A DNA stretch of 64,000 nucleotides from Phalacrocorax aristotelis (lineage: Eukaryota > Chordata > Aves > Suliformes > Phalacrocoracidae). The notes under the pieces were generated by a model. That model worked only from the letters and a program-made list of their open reading frames with translations, searched no databases and was not told the DNA's origin. Shown piece by piece: positions 1 through 18,936 of this stretch; position 1 is the first letter of the stretch, and each line of letters opens with the position of its first letter. The stretch is from positions 9,059,682 to 9,123,681 of the forward strand of contig NC_134288.1 of assembly GCF_949628215.1 (NCBI RefSeq). Reading direction: 5' to 3'. A program made the translations under genes and the position numbers.

Positions 1-8498
<8,498 letters not shown>

Positions 8499-9170
8499 CA
8501 CCAGGGCCAGGCCCACTGGTGCTGGGACACCCGTGCTGAGCAGGACAGCTGCACGAGGCAGGAGCCTCCTCAGCCAGCAGTTGCCTTATTGCTTTGGGGC
8601 TACGAGGGACATGCCGCAGCAGGGGGATGCTGCCGCTCAGCTGTGCGCTGCTCGGGTCCTGTGCAAGCTCCCCGGCACAGGCAGCTGCCTCCAGCAGAGA
8701 CTACTCTGCAGCTAAGGTGCTGAGGCAGGCTGAGCAGCGGCAGCACTCTCGTGTGGCCGGTCTCTTTGCCTGTTGCACTTCATGGTCTGAAATCCCTTTT
8801 CCTGAATCATGTCTGTGTGGGCCAGACTCAGATCGGCGTCTGCCTAGCACGTGAGGTTCCTGGGAGAGAGCTGTGGCGCTGAGCACAGCCATGTGGTACG
8901 GTGTGAGAGGGGTGGGTGCAGCTGCAGCCACGTGCTCCGCAGCTCTGGGGCCTGCGGTCCTGGCGTGAGGGCAGCCGTCCCGCCCTTGGCTTCTCCAGCC
9001 TGCAGGCAGGCAGCAGTAGGGCTTTGGACTGGAGGAACCCGGAGTAGGAAGAAACATAGGTGGAAGATGTTCTATTTTTCTTCTGAAGAGAGATGGACTC
9101 TGGAGTTGGTTTGTAGGTGGTTGTGGGAGGGGTTCGATTCTGACATTCTCAAGCTTTGACTATGCTTATG

Positions 9171-9176
9171 AATAAA
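9171..9176 (+). terminator. ZNF335 poly(A) signal
   Basis: A canonical AATAAA lies about 670 bases after the ZNF335 stop codon. The interval 8499-9170 carries no further open exon and reads as the 3' untranslated region. Confidence 0.8.
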
Positions 9177-9181
9177 AAGGG

Positions 9182-11541
9182 ATTGAAACCAGTGCGTGTG
9201 CCTGCCTGCAGTTTCTGTGGTCCTCACAGCACCCAGCCGGTGGGGAGGGGCAGCCAGGCCTCCCTGCTACCTCCTCTGGCATGTCCCTCCAGGGCTGGGG
9301 GGCGCAGGGGTCCCAGAGCCTGGCCCTGGGACTGGGCAGGTCCCTGCTGCCAGATGCAGCTGCCCTGTGCTATCGGCTTCCTCCTGCCCGAGTGACCTTG
9401 ACTTCTGGGAAGTGAGCCGGGCATCTGGTGCAGCAGTGGGTTTGGGGCTGGAGTCATGAAATTAATCAAGTGGTAAACAGCCTAAATCCCGTGTAACTCT
9501 GTCCCAAACTACACACGCTGCCCCTCCCTGAGCGGATTGTCTGGAAGTATTTACATGTGATTATAACAGCTAATCTCAGAGTTTTAGTTCTATGCTTTTG
9601 CATTAAACTGATTATCTGCGGAGGGGAAAAAGGCCTAGAACCACCCAACTTCACCAAAAGCTTCCATGAGGCCGGAGCCCTGCGGCTGCAGGACTGGTGC
9701 GGTGTGCTCACCAGGTTCACAGCCGGGCTCCCACTCAGGCTCACGCAGGGGATGGGAATGGCACCAGGGCCTGTGTTGTGGACACAGACCCTGTGTTCTG
9801 CCCAAGATGACAACAGCACCCAACCCCTCTGGCTGCCGGTGGTGCTTGCTGTCCCCAGGAAGCCCATTGCTCATCCCCTGCCTCAGGACTGCAGGCAGCA
9901 GCCTGCCTGCATGCCAGGCGCCCAGGCCGCTGCGGGCTGGACCCTCCGACCTTCCTGTCCAGCCGGGGAAGTGGGGTGTGGGTGGCCCCACGCCTCCCCA
10001 TGGCGAGCAGCCTCAGTTGTCGTGGGCTGTGGCTGTGTCCCGCCACATTCACATCCGGCTGCACGTTTGCGTCCGGCTGTAGCCCTGTCTGTGCCCAGCT
10101 GTGCTTGTCCAGCCGTAGCTCAGTCACCGTCCAGCTGTGTGCGTCCACCATGGCACGCTGCAGCAGTCCACAGGCGCTTTCCTAGATTACAGGCCATTAT
10201 CTGATAAAGCGGATCCGCAGCGCTGCCGGCGGTGCTGATTAGGGCTGGAGGAGTCCTGTGGGGACAAGGTTATGGGGCCACTGGAGGGCTGTGGCCAGGG
10301 CCGGTCCCAGCCATCCAGCCCAGCGTCCCCTTGCAGCCCATGGCACAAGCATCCATGCTTGGCACTGCCGAGAGCACAGGACCAGCCTCAGGCGGGGATG
10401 GTGCTAGGACGGATGGGACTGGGGCTCCCAGCTGCTGCACATGGGGAGCTCTGGGTGCTGCTGGGGCTCTGGGTAATGGGGCACAGCAGGACTGTGGGGC
10501 CTCAGGGGCCCTCAGCGCTGGCACCTCAGCCCTGAGACCTTCTGCAGTCACCAGGGGCCTGCAGGGAGCCTGGGTATGCAGCAGGGCTCATTAGCACCAG
10601 TGACCTTCCCCTTCTTGTCCCCAGCCAGTGCTAAGCGGGTTTGTTACATATTTAATATCCTGAGAGCGTTATTAGTCGGTATTTAATGATGGATACAACC
10701 TGTGGGATAATCCCAGTCTGAGCAGGGAGGCACAGCGGCAGGAGCCGCGCAGCTCGGGGGGTTGTGGGCTTTCGGGGCCCCTCGCACAGCTGCCCACCAC
10801 TGCCCTGCCCGCCTGCTGCCCCCGGTCTGCCAGCAGCCAGGAATGCCCCGGTGCCTGCAGGGTCAAGTCCACACCCAGGCAAAGGGTCCCCAGCCATCTC
10901 TGGGGCTGCAGGGCCCCTTCCCCTCTGCAGCCGGGAATCCAGCTGCAGGCACGATAGCACTGGGGCTTGGGCAAGGACCTGGCCAAGCTGGATGAGGAGC
11001 AGGTTCTGGGGCAGCACCTCACACCACCCACACCCTACTGGGCCGTGCACAAGTTCTCCCACCAGCCCCCAGCCCTCCAACCTGGCCCACCGTAGCATGG
11101 GGGGCCCTGGCAACCCCTGTCCCAGGGCCAGGTCAGGGCTGGGGTCAAGGATGGGGGACCAATGGCTCTTGGCACTCCAGTAGGGCCCGCATGTGCTGTG
11201 TTCCATGAACGTCCCTGTGCATGCTGTGGTGCCATGGGTGTCCGTGGGGCTCACGTGGGCCCCATGCACCAGCCCCTGATGCCGCTGCACCCCATCCCTG
11301 GGGGCTGCACGGGCTGTGCAGGGGCCACACAGGATGGGGGGGGCGGGGGGGGACGGCATCCTGGTGTGGGTCCTGAACACATCCTTGCTAGTGGTGGGCA
11401 GGCAGGGAGGATGGTCCCTGCCAATCCTTGCCTGACAATAGCTGGGGAGGGGGCAGCTTTGGCTGCCCCAGATCCCTGGTGCCGCTCTCGTGGGTGCTAA
11501 TGCTCCCTAATCAGCTGTCAGTCACCACAGACCCCGGCAGC
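9182..11541. other. Non-coding spacer between ZNF335 and the IRX-like gene
   Basis: No coding exon recognised. Most of it is GC-rich and unstructured. AT-rich islands stand out at about 9455-9620, 10190-10210 and 10640-10700. They contain homeodomain-type TTAAT and TAAT cores, a TTTACATGTGAT element (ACATGT fits the Iroquois ACAnnTGT site) and an inverted GATA pair (TTATCTGATAA, 10198-10208). These islands are candidate enhancers for the downstream homeobox gene, which is inference only. Confidence 0.4.
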
Positions 11542-11548
11542 TATAAAA
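11542..11548 (+). promoter_or_regulatory. TATA-like box upstream of the IRX-like gene
   Basis: TATAAAA sits 39 bases before the chosen ATG. Used at normal spacing it would give a leader of only about 10-15 bases. A splice-acceptor-like TCTCCCTGCAG directly precedes the ATG, so the start codon may instead lie in a second exon and this box could be incidental. Confidence 0.4.
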
Positions 11549-11586
11549 CGCCTGAGAGCAGCTCCCCGGTTCCTCTCCCTGCAGCA

Positions 11587-12578
11587 ATGGCAGCTCCTCG
11601 GGGTGAAGGGAGCCCAGGCCAAGAGCTGGGGGACTGCAGGGGGCCCTGGGGAGACCTGCAGAGGCCCCCCCAAGCCCTGCTGCCCTGTCCCTGCCCCTGC
11701 CCCATGCTGGCCAGCTACAGCCTGCTGCCACCCCACCTGAGCCTCCTGGCGCCCTCGGTAAGTGCCACATGGGAGCTCCTGGGGGGCCAGGATATAGGAT
11801 CCCTACCAGGACTGGACTGGGGCTATGTGGGGCGGTTGGGGTCAGGGCTGGGGAGTTGCTGTCCCAGGTTCCCTGCCCCCTCCTACACCCTAGCACCTTG
11901 GGGACTGCAGTGCCGGGCACGGGAGAGGACAAGAGCAGACAGGACCTAACTCTGCCAAGCCTCTACATCCCCCAGCTCCTCTCCTCCAGCTGCGGGTGCC
12001 CCCCACCCCATCCTGTCCTGACACTCCTGTGCTCCCTCCAGGTCTCACCAGCCTACGAGGTGCCGCCGGGGCTGCTACCCAGTGCCAGGCTCTGCCCGCC
12101 GTGCTGCCGGCAGCCTCTGCCCGTGGAGCCGGGGCGGGCAAAGGTGGTGGCACGGGAGAGCACCGGAGCACTGAAAGCCTGGCTGGCACGGCACCCCAGA
12201 AATCCCTACCCCAGCAAGGGAGAGAAGGTGATGCTGGCCGTGGTCAGCCGGATGAGCCTCACCCAGGTCTCCACGTGGTTCGCAAACGCCCGCCGGCGCC
12301 TCAAGAAGGAGAACAAGGCTGGCTGGGCACCGCGTGGCGCCTCGGACAGCGAGGACAGCGAGGGCGAAGGGGCCCCACCGGGTGCCCGCCCTGGCCCTGA
12401 CCAAAGTCCCAGCCCTGCGCAGGATGTGTGTGGGGGCAGTCCCGAGGGGGGCGCAGGCCCTGGGCAGGGCAAGCAGCCCCAGAAACCCAAGATCTGGAGT
12501 GTGGTGGCGATGCTGGCATCTTCCCCCAGCGAGACCGAGGGCCGCCCAGGGGTGCCAGTGGGGCCAGAGCAGGGGTAG
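11587..12578 (+). CDS. Compact Iroquois-class (TALE) homeobox protein
   Basis: Two coding exons, 11587-11757 and 12042-12578, join in phase 0 with GTAAGT/CAG borders and give 235 residues. Residues about 88-150 form a TALE homeodomain with the loop PYP at 112-114 and a recognition helix [19 protein letters not shown] (Ala at homeodomain position 50, typical of Irx). An acidic [10 protein letters not shown] follows, as in Irx proteins. KPKIW at 206-210 matches the conserved KPKIWSLAE block of the Irx C-terminus. The protein is about half the length of IRX1-6, with short Pro/Cys-rich N- and C-termini. Expected role: nuclear sequence-specific regulator of patterning. It lies alone rather than in an Irx cluster, between ZNF335 and PCIF1, where human has no gene. 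I give no symbol because I cannot tell a divergent IRX paralogue from an old non-mammalian family member. An AATAAA follows at 12748. Confidence 0.85.
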
Positions 12579-12747
12579 GGCTGCGGCAGTCATGCTCTGA
12601 CCCCAAGGGCCAGGCAGGGGCTGGGGCTGTGGCCGTGAGGCAGGGAGACCCTCATGGCCAGGCACAGCAGGCCAGACAGCCATGGGACCTGGCGGCTGCC
12701 TGGACAGGAAGAACAGGAGGTGTGGGCAGGGAGAGACATGGGGCACT

Positions 12748-12753
12748 AATAAA
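12748..12753 (+). terminator. Poly(A) signal of the IRX-like gene
   Basis: AATAAA lies 170 bases after the stop codon, before about 740 bases of spacer (12760-13498) in which I see no gene. Confidence 0.75.
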
Positions 12754-13498
12754 CGTGACTCTGTCTTGGACCGCCTGGTGTTGCCTGTCTGCAGTAGGGA
12801 TACTGGTGGGGATGCTGGCAGGGGTGGGGTTGGGGGCTGGTGGGGATGCAGACATCACCACTGCCAGCGCTGCTGTGGGTGGCTCCACCGCCCCTGGGGA
12901 GCCGGGCAGCTCCTGCCCCAAGCCCCTCAGGCTGCCCCTTGCCTGGCCCCCTCTGCTCCACCGTGATGTCCCCTCGCTTCCTGAAGCAAGACCCTCCTGC
13001 ATACCCATCCAGGCTGCTGGGAGTTCACCATCCCCACTGCTGGTGGGGCTGCCCCCATTCAGCAAAGGAAGAGCTGCAGCATTTCAAGGCAATTTGGTGC
13101 CTTCCTGATGCCCCCTGCCCTTCCCCCTCCCTGGAAGTCCAGGGTCACCCATAGGGTAGGCTCACACTTGGGGCACAGGGCTGGGGTGGCTGTCACAGCA
13201 CTGTGCCATGGGGCAGCACAGGGCAGCACAGGGAGAGGCATGCAAGGACAGGGACACACATTGATGAGGACACGCAAGAGGCAAATGAGGGGACGGGGGA
13301 GTGGGAGCGGCAGTGCCTGTACACTTGCTGACTGGGACATTGGCTGCTGGGACTGGGCTCAGACCTGCTGGGTTCCCCATGCCCTGGGGGGCTGGGCTCG
13401 TGGTGGGCGGCTCCGTGCAGCCATGGGGTGACAAGTGGGGCTGGGGAGCTGGATGGGGAGGGGAGAGGGGACCAGGAGCCCTGAGAAGGCACGGACAA

Positions 13499-14206
13499 AG
13501 GGCAGAGCTGTATGCTGGTTTTTAATGTTCCTAAGAACTAGGAAACAGAAATCAAAAATAGACTTTGCTCTTCTTGGTAAAAGTAATAAAATGGTTAGCG
13601 GTGTTAAATTAATCCTTACAAAACAAAACCCAAGGAGGTTAAATAAAGCCCGGAGGCTCCGCATAAAAACCACAACGACTACAAAACAGCTGCAAAGACG
13701 TCTTTACACACCAAAGAAACTCCTCTTCTCCGCTCCTCCCCTATACGGTACACAGTGCCGGCGAACACGGGACTCACGCATGTGGGAAAGAAACACGATG
13801 CGATGGGAGCAGCCCTGCGAGGAGCACGGGCGCCACGGACAGAACTATTTACACTGTGGACATGGAGCTGTGCTGGTGCCAGCCGGCCGCAGGAGCCCCC
13901 GGGCTCTGCCCGCCCTTCTCCTGCCGGCACCGGGCTGCGGCCAGCTGCCGGGGCCCTCCAGGCGCGGCGCTAGGCGCCGAGCACTCGTGCTTCCTTAGTT
14001 GGGATTAGTGTCCCAGCCGCTGCTTTGCTATCAGCCCAGCTCCTGCTCTTTGTGTGCTGTGAAGGAAGGGGATGAGGAACTGAGGGTCTGGTCTGAATGC
14101 TCGTAGGCAGCAACAAGCTCCTGCAGCCGCTCTGGCGTGAGCTCTCACTAGGCAAAGCCCACACTGTTCTGCAAGGGAAGGCAATAGTTGCTGAGCATCT
14201 CCCTGT
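13499..14206 (-). repeat. Duplicated PCIF1 3' end (3'UTR plus last-exon remnant)
   Basis: 13499-13987 matches 18937-19425 without gaps, and I see only two mismatches in 489 bases. 13993 to about 14206 then matches the last PCIF1 coding exon and the intron edge (19791 to about 20073) at clearly lower identity. That part lacks about 370 bases of UTR and about 50 bases at the exon start, and has small losses in the Ser-rich tail. Because intron sequence is included, this is a DNA-level duplication and not a retrocopy. The remnant does not encode a usable PCIF1 exon. It probably now serves as the 3'UTR and poly(A) region of the RNF182-like gene on the same strand. Confidence 0.9.
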
Positions 14207-14313
14207 GGTCCAGGCACAGCGCCATGCTGTGGGTCAGCCGTGGGTTGGGGAACACCTGTAGCCAAGGTGCCTAAAGCCTCCCCAGTGTGGGCACAGGGCT
14301 TGGCCATGCAGGG

Positions 14314-15039
14314 TCAGGAGTGGGGGAACCCGAAGACCTCCCGGCACAGACACTGGCAGAGGCTGTAGACAATGCAGAGGAGGAGGGTGGAGGGCACAAG
14401 GCTGACCAGGACGATGCCCAGGCTGTGGTGCTCGATGAGCAGGAGGTAGATACCAAAGGGCAGAGAACTGAAGTAGAGGAGGCAGAGGACACCCAGGATG
14501 AAGCGGGGGACAGCTCGCCACCCCCAGGAGTGGCACTTCTGCCCAGGGCTGTGGCAGGGCAATGTGCCCAGGCTGGCGGAGCGGTACAGCCGCACCACCT
14601 CGAGCCTGCCCAGGCCCTCCGGCGGGGCCACATCCTCCGGCACCTCCAGGATAGTGACAACCAGGCAGTCAGGGCCAGGCACGGGCTCCAGCACGCTGGG
14701 GCAGAGGAGGACCTCAGGGGACCGGGGAGGACCCCGCTTCTTGGCTCGCTCACGGCCTGTCAGCAGTGCCAGCGCCTCACCATCATCCTGCAGCTGCTGC
14801 ACATCCCCACTGGGCACAGGGCTGTGCCGGCGGCAGAAGGGGCAGCGGAGCTGGCAGGGCGACGCTTGCCCCAGTACCACCATATTGCACAGGCACTTGG
14901 CACAGAGGCGGTGGCCGCAGCAAAGCAGCTTGGGTCTGCGGGCGCGGGCATCGTAGCGGCTGTAGCAGATCTTGCACTCCAGCTCGGGGGCTGCGAGTGC
15001 CATCGCCTGAGGTCCCCGCTCGCCATCCTGCTGGGCCAT
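14314..15039 (-). CDS. RNF182-like RING-finger E3 ligase with two membrane helices
   Basis: One coding exon of 241 residues (human RNF182 has 247). A C3HC4 RING occupies residues 22-69: CKIC (22-25), CCGH (40-43), CAKC (46-49), CPFC (66-69). After a linker carrying LVVTILEV and RLYRSAS come two C-terminal hydrophobic helices, about 180-200 and 205-230, around LLYFSSLPFGIYLL and VLVSLVPSTLLL. The RNF182 counterparts are LLYFSSLPLGIYLL and FVSLVPSSL. Family role: membrane-anchored ubiquitin ligase acting with an E2. The start MAQQDG was chosen because it lies just inside the exon that begins at 15071 after a CCCGCAG acceptor and gives family-typical length, although the frame is open further upstream. 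A non-coding first exon probably ends at 15577 (ACAG|GTACGG). It is a paralogue rather than RNF182 itself, judging by divergence and location. Confidence 0.85.
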   Translation of the reverse strand: MAQQDGERGPQAMALAAPELECKICYSRYDARARRPKLLCCGHRLCAKCLCNMVVLGQASPCQLRCPFCRRHSPVPSGDVQQLQDDGEALALLTGRERAKKRGPPRSPEVLLCPSVLEPVPGPDCLVVTILEVPEDVAPPEGLGRLEVVRLYRSASLGTLPCHSPGQKCHSWGWRAVPRFILGVLCLLYFSSLPFGIYLLLIEHHSLGIVLVSLVPSTLLLCIVYSLCQCLCREVFGFPHS

Positions 15040-15576
15040 GCTCCCACAGGGCTGGCTGAGGGCTGTCCAGGCTGCGGGGAGAGGGAAGCCGCTGTGAGCA
15101 AGGGCTGGGGGCGGGGGCGGCGGGGTGGGGGGAGCAGGTTCCCAGGCCCTGCTGCACCCCGTGGGCAAGGTCCTGGTCAGCCCCTGGGGCTCCGTGGCAG
15201 ATAGGGGCTGAGGGAGCAGGGCATTGGCAGCAGCCCCCCTCCCAGGGCCAGCACAGCCCATCTCTAACCACCAGCTGATGCCACCACCGCTGGGACTTGC
15301 CCCCATCCTGGCCTCTGCGTCTGGGTGGGAGAGAGACATCTTTCCCAGGGCACAGGACTGACTGCACGGTGGGGGCCTGAGTCCTGGGTGTAGCTTGTCC
15401 CTTCCCGTGCGTGCAGGTTTCTCGGTGCCCTGGGGCAGGGACGGCTCCGGGCACCGGATTCTGATGGCTGCAGGGACGCCCCCCCTTCCCTGAAGCCACC
15501 CCTCCCTCTACCCCCCCATCCCCGAGCAGTGGGGTGAGCGGGCTCCCAGCCCACACTCCCCGCCCCTCCGTACCTG

Positions 15577-15850
15577 TGGTCCGCGCCGGGGATCTTGGGT
15601 GGGACGCAGCCGTGGGTCAGTCCCTGGCCCTGCGGCCCCGGTGGGCCAGGCTGCGGCCCTGTCCGTGGAGGCAGGCAGGGTGCCGGTGGCAATGTGCGCC
15701 CCATGGAGAGGCGTGGGGCACGCTGCCCGCCACGCTGCGGAGGCAGCCCCGGCGCAGGGGCTGCCAGCATCCTCCGCGGCGTTGGCCTGGCAACGCGGAG
15801 CGGGAGGCGGATGCTCGGCTGGCCGATGCTGGTGGCGTGCTGAGCCCCGC
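15577..15850 (-). promoter_or_regulatory. CpG-rich promoter region of the RNF182-like gene
   Basis: A dense CpG stretch lies upstream of the inferred non-coding exon whose donor is at 15577. No TATA box is seen. The exact transcription start cannot be placed from sequence alone. Confidence 0.5.
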
Positions 15851-18800
15851 TTGGGTAGGGTCAGGCCCACCCATGCCGCAGGGCACAGCGGGGTCCCCCG
15901 GTCCCCCACCAGGCTGCAGCGTGTCAATGCGGGGGTGGGGGTGGGTGAGTGCAGCTCCCTGCAGTCCCTTCACTCCCACTCAGCCCTAATGATGCTCCTT
16001 CCCTGCCTACAGGCTGCAGGCAGTGACCCCTGGGGGCCTCGGCCCAGGGGCGAGAGAAGCCTCGGGGGTGGGTCTTGAGGGCTCCTGCAGCACGGGCAGA
16101 CCTCTCTCCCCTTCCATGGCTTGGGAACAGGCAGCTTCTGCTTGGCCCCAAGGAGAGAAGCAGCTTCAAGCATGAAGTGCCCAGCGAGGAGGGCTCTGCA
16201 CACCCATCCCAGGGCCCCACACATTGCCTGCAGGATGGGGATCCTGGGGTGCAGAGAAACACTTAGCACTACCATGTATGCCTAGCCACCTTGCCCCACT
16301 CCTGCGCCCCAGGGAGCCGGGGCCAAAGGCACCCGAGGGCTGCAGCGCTTGCTGGAGCCAGGCTGGGCATGGCCAAGCTCTTCCAACATCCCTCTCTGTG
16401 GCTGGGTCTCCCCAGCCTTTCCAAATCCTCCCCCGCAGCTGCAGACCCTGCAGGGGTGTTTCCAGCAGCCCTGAGGGTTGGCAGCTGTCAGAGATACACC
16501 ACCACCACCTCGCCCCTCCCCACACACACCCCCACACACCCCTCGCTGCCCAGGGCTGAAAGGCAGGCCGGTAGTGCTGATTCCTCCCCCGCACAGAGAG
16601 GGCAAACCTCCCACCAAGCCTCCATCCCACTGCGCTGCCAGCCGGGAGAGCAGCAGCAACTGCCCACCACGGGTGGCAGCGCTTGTGGGGGTGACAGCGG
16701 GGACCCCATGCAGTGATGGCCGAGCCAGGAACACACTTGGGCCCAGGGGCTTGCAGGGGGTTTCCAGCCCCTTGTCAGTGGCAGACTCACAACTTGCTGC
16801 TCTCAGCCCCCTCGGGGTGCAGGACAGGGTGTCTGTGCTGGTTAACAAGGAAATTATGGTGTTTTTTTTCTCCATGCAGGGCTCTACCCTGTTCACTGAG
16901 CTCCATGAACCGCCCAGGTAATTATTGTCCACACCCTGATGAGCGCAGTGCTGGGCGGCAGCTCTGGCCCACGCCAGAGCAGGCACTTGGGCTGGAGCAG
17001 CATCAGCGAGGCGCCCTTCTTTAGTTGTCAAGGTTTGGAAGAGTCTGAACGAATTTACTCCACGTGACCAGGCAACGTCCAGCTCCCAGTGTGACCACTG
17101 ACCTTCCAGTCCTGCTTGTACCCCCCACCATTCCCAGCTGCACCCCCTGGCTGCTCCCACCACTGCAGCCCCTCATGCAGCCCTTGCAGGCCCAATCTCC
17201 ATCACCTGGCCCTTGGCTTCACCCTTGGTGCCGGCTCGGGTGGGCAGTGAGCAGCCCCACGCGCTGCGGGACAGCCACTGCCGAGTGTCTCGGTGGGACG
17301 TGTCACATCCCGTCTTGGCATCAGGCTGATGGGGGTGCTCCATGCAGGCCAGTCTTGCAGCCTTGAGGATCGGGCACAGCGCAGGCCTGCGAGCAGAACC
17401 TGCTCCTTGTCCCAGCCATGCACCCCTGGCCCCTACGCCCTCACTGGACCCTCCACCAGCTGTTGCTTCGTCCCTGCGCTCCTCTGAAGCCAGAGCCCAC
17501 CGACCTCCGCTGCTGGGGCTCGGCTCCTGATGTGCTCCTGCAATTAAATACATAACAAGATAATTGTCTTGCTCCCTCAGGTGATGGCCAAGGGACTCAG
17601 TGAGGACAGACAGACCAAGGAGCAGGTTTGCTGGACTTGCCAGCACCAGCATGTCTGTGTCACCTGCACTTCAGGAACAGCCTGCCTTGGCTCAAAATGA
17701 TGAATAAAAGGACGAAAAGGCTTTACAAACTTCTGCTTTCACTGACGGAGTTCCCAGCGGTCCTGTGTTGTTAAAAGAGGTCAATGACCTCCTCGTCTCT
17801 TGCCCTTGAAAGCAGCCCTGGAGAGCTGCGGAGATACTGGGAGCAGGCTGAGCATGGGGCTGGGCTGTTCCTGCCCACGGCGGAGCACCACCGGCACTGC
17901 TGCGGCACTGGTGCCGCTGGCTGCAGAGCACCATGTGCCCAGCGCAGACCCAGGATTCGTGGCACTTGCTCATCTCCCTACTTTTAATAAACCTCGTGAC
18001 TTGTTTGATCTGTGCCAAGAAACGCAGCCCCGCAAGTCACCAGGATTACAGGCTTCCAGGCAATGCTAACCCACTCCAGAGCTGTTTTCCTTTGGGACAG
18101 CAAAACCCGGGGCTGGGGACAATGGCTTCCATGGTGCCTGCAGCCTGTCCAGAGGCAGTGGGGGCTCTAGGGGTAAAGCCAGGAAATTCCCAAATCCCCC
18201 AAAAGCCAGGTAAGAGAACTACCACAGCTTTTAACCCCCAGAGTTGCCCTCATCTTGTTAGGCCAGAAGATACTGGTGGTAGTAAACAATTCTTTAATCC
18301 CGTGGCCAGGGACAGGGTGAGATCAACGGCTGGAAGCTGAAGCAAGACCAGTCCAGCTGGGGAAGGCCTGCGCTTCAACAGCACAGTGCATTGACCCCCA
18401 AGGCCCTATCCACAAAAGCTCCCTGCTCACCGCAGGCATCCCCCCGGAGGACTGCGGGAAAGCCCAGCCAAGCCCTCTCCTCACCACAGCAGCCGCTGCT
18501 CCGCACCGAGGCTGTGCCTGCAACACGGCTCAGCCTGGGACTCCCCGATCAGGGGCTGACGGGCTACTGAAGTGTGGAGAGCCCAGGAGCGGAGACCCCA
18601 CAATGAGAAGCTGGGTGGTTCTGCCCTGAGGAGGCTGAGGGCAATTGCAGCTGCCTGCACTTCTTGGAGGGCCATTGGAGGGAAGAGGAAGCCAAACTCT
18701 TCACAGTAGCGGCACACAATGAACCAAGAGGGTGGTGGTCATTTTGCTGTAGGGAGTTCATGCTGGTCACGAGGAAAAAAATGTACCCTGAGGGCACCAC

Positions 18801-18936
18801 AGCACAGAACAGGTCAGATGCCAGATTGTTCTGAAAAAAAAACCCCAACATTTTTCTAGCTTTCAGGCAGAGTGCGACAGGTGAGGGCAGGGGGTGACTA
18901 CAGGCCCCTGGGCGACAGAAAAGGAAAGGCAGACAC
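15851..18936. other. Spacer between the RNF182-like gene and the PCIF1 3' end
   Basis: About 3.1 kb without a supported gene. One AT-rich element at 17541-17571 contains an imperfect palindrome, CAAGATAATTGTCTTG (17556-17571), in an otherwise GC-rich setting. AATAAA motifs near 17702 and 17988 have no gene attached. Confidence 0.5.

Noticed and set aside
13359-13930. Minus-strand frames in the block at 13.5 kb that recur identically near 18.9 kb
   Set aside because: These are translations of the duplicated PCIF1 3'UTR and not a repeated protein gene.
13993-14165. A functional second PCIF1 last exon
   Set aside because: The remnant lacks the exon start, its Ser-rich part is damaged and there is no upstream PCIF1 exon set to join it.
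16879-16917. Exon-like 39-base segment with a pyrimidine tract, CAG acceptor and GTAATT donor
   Set aside because: There is no partner exon, no protein similarity and no conserved frame, so it is most likely chance.
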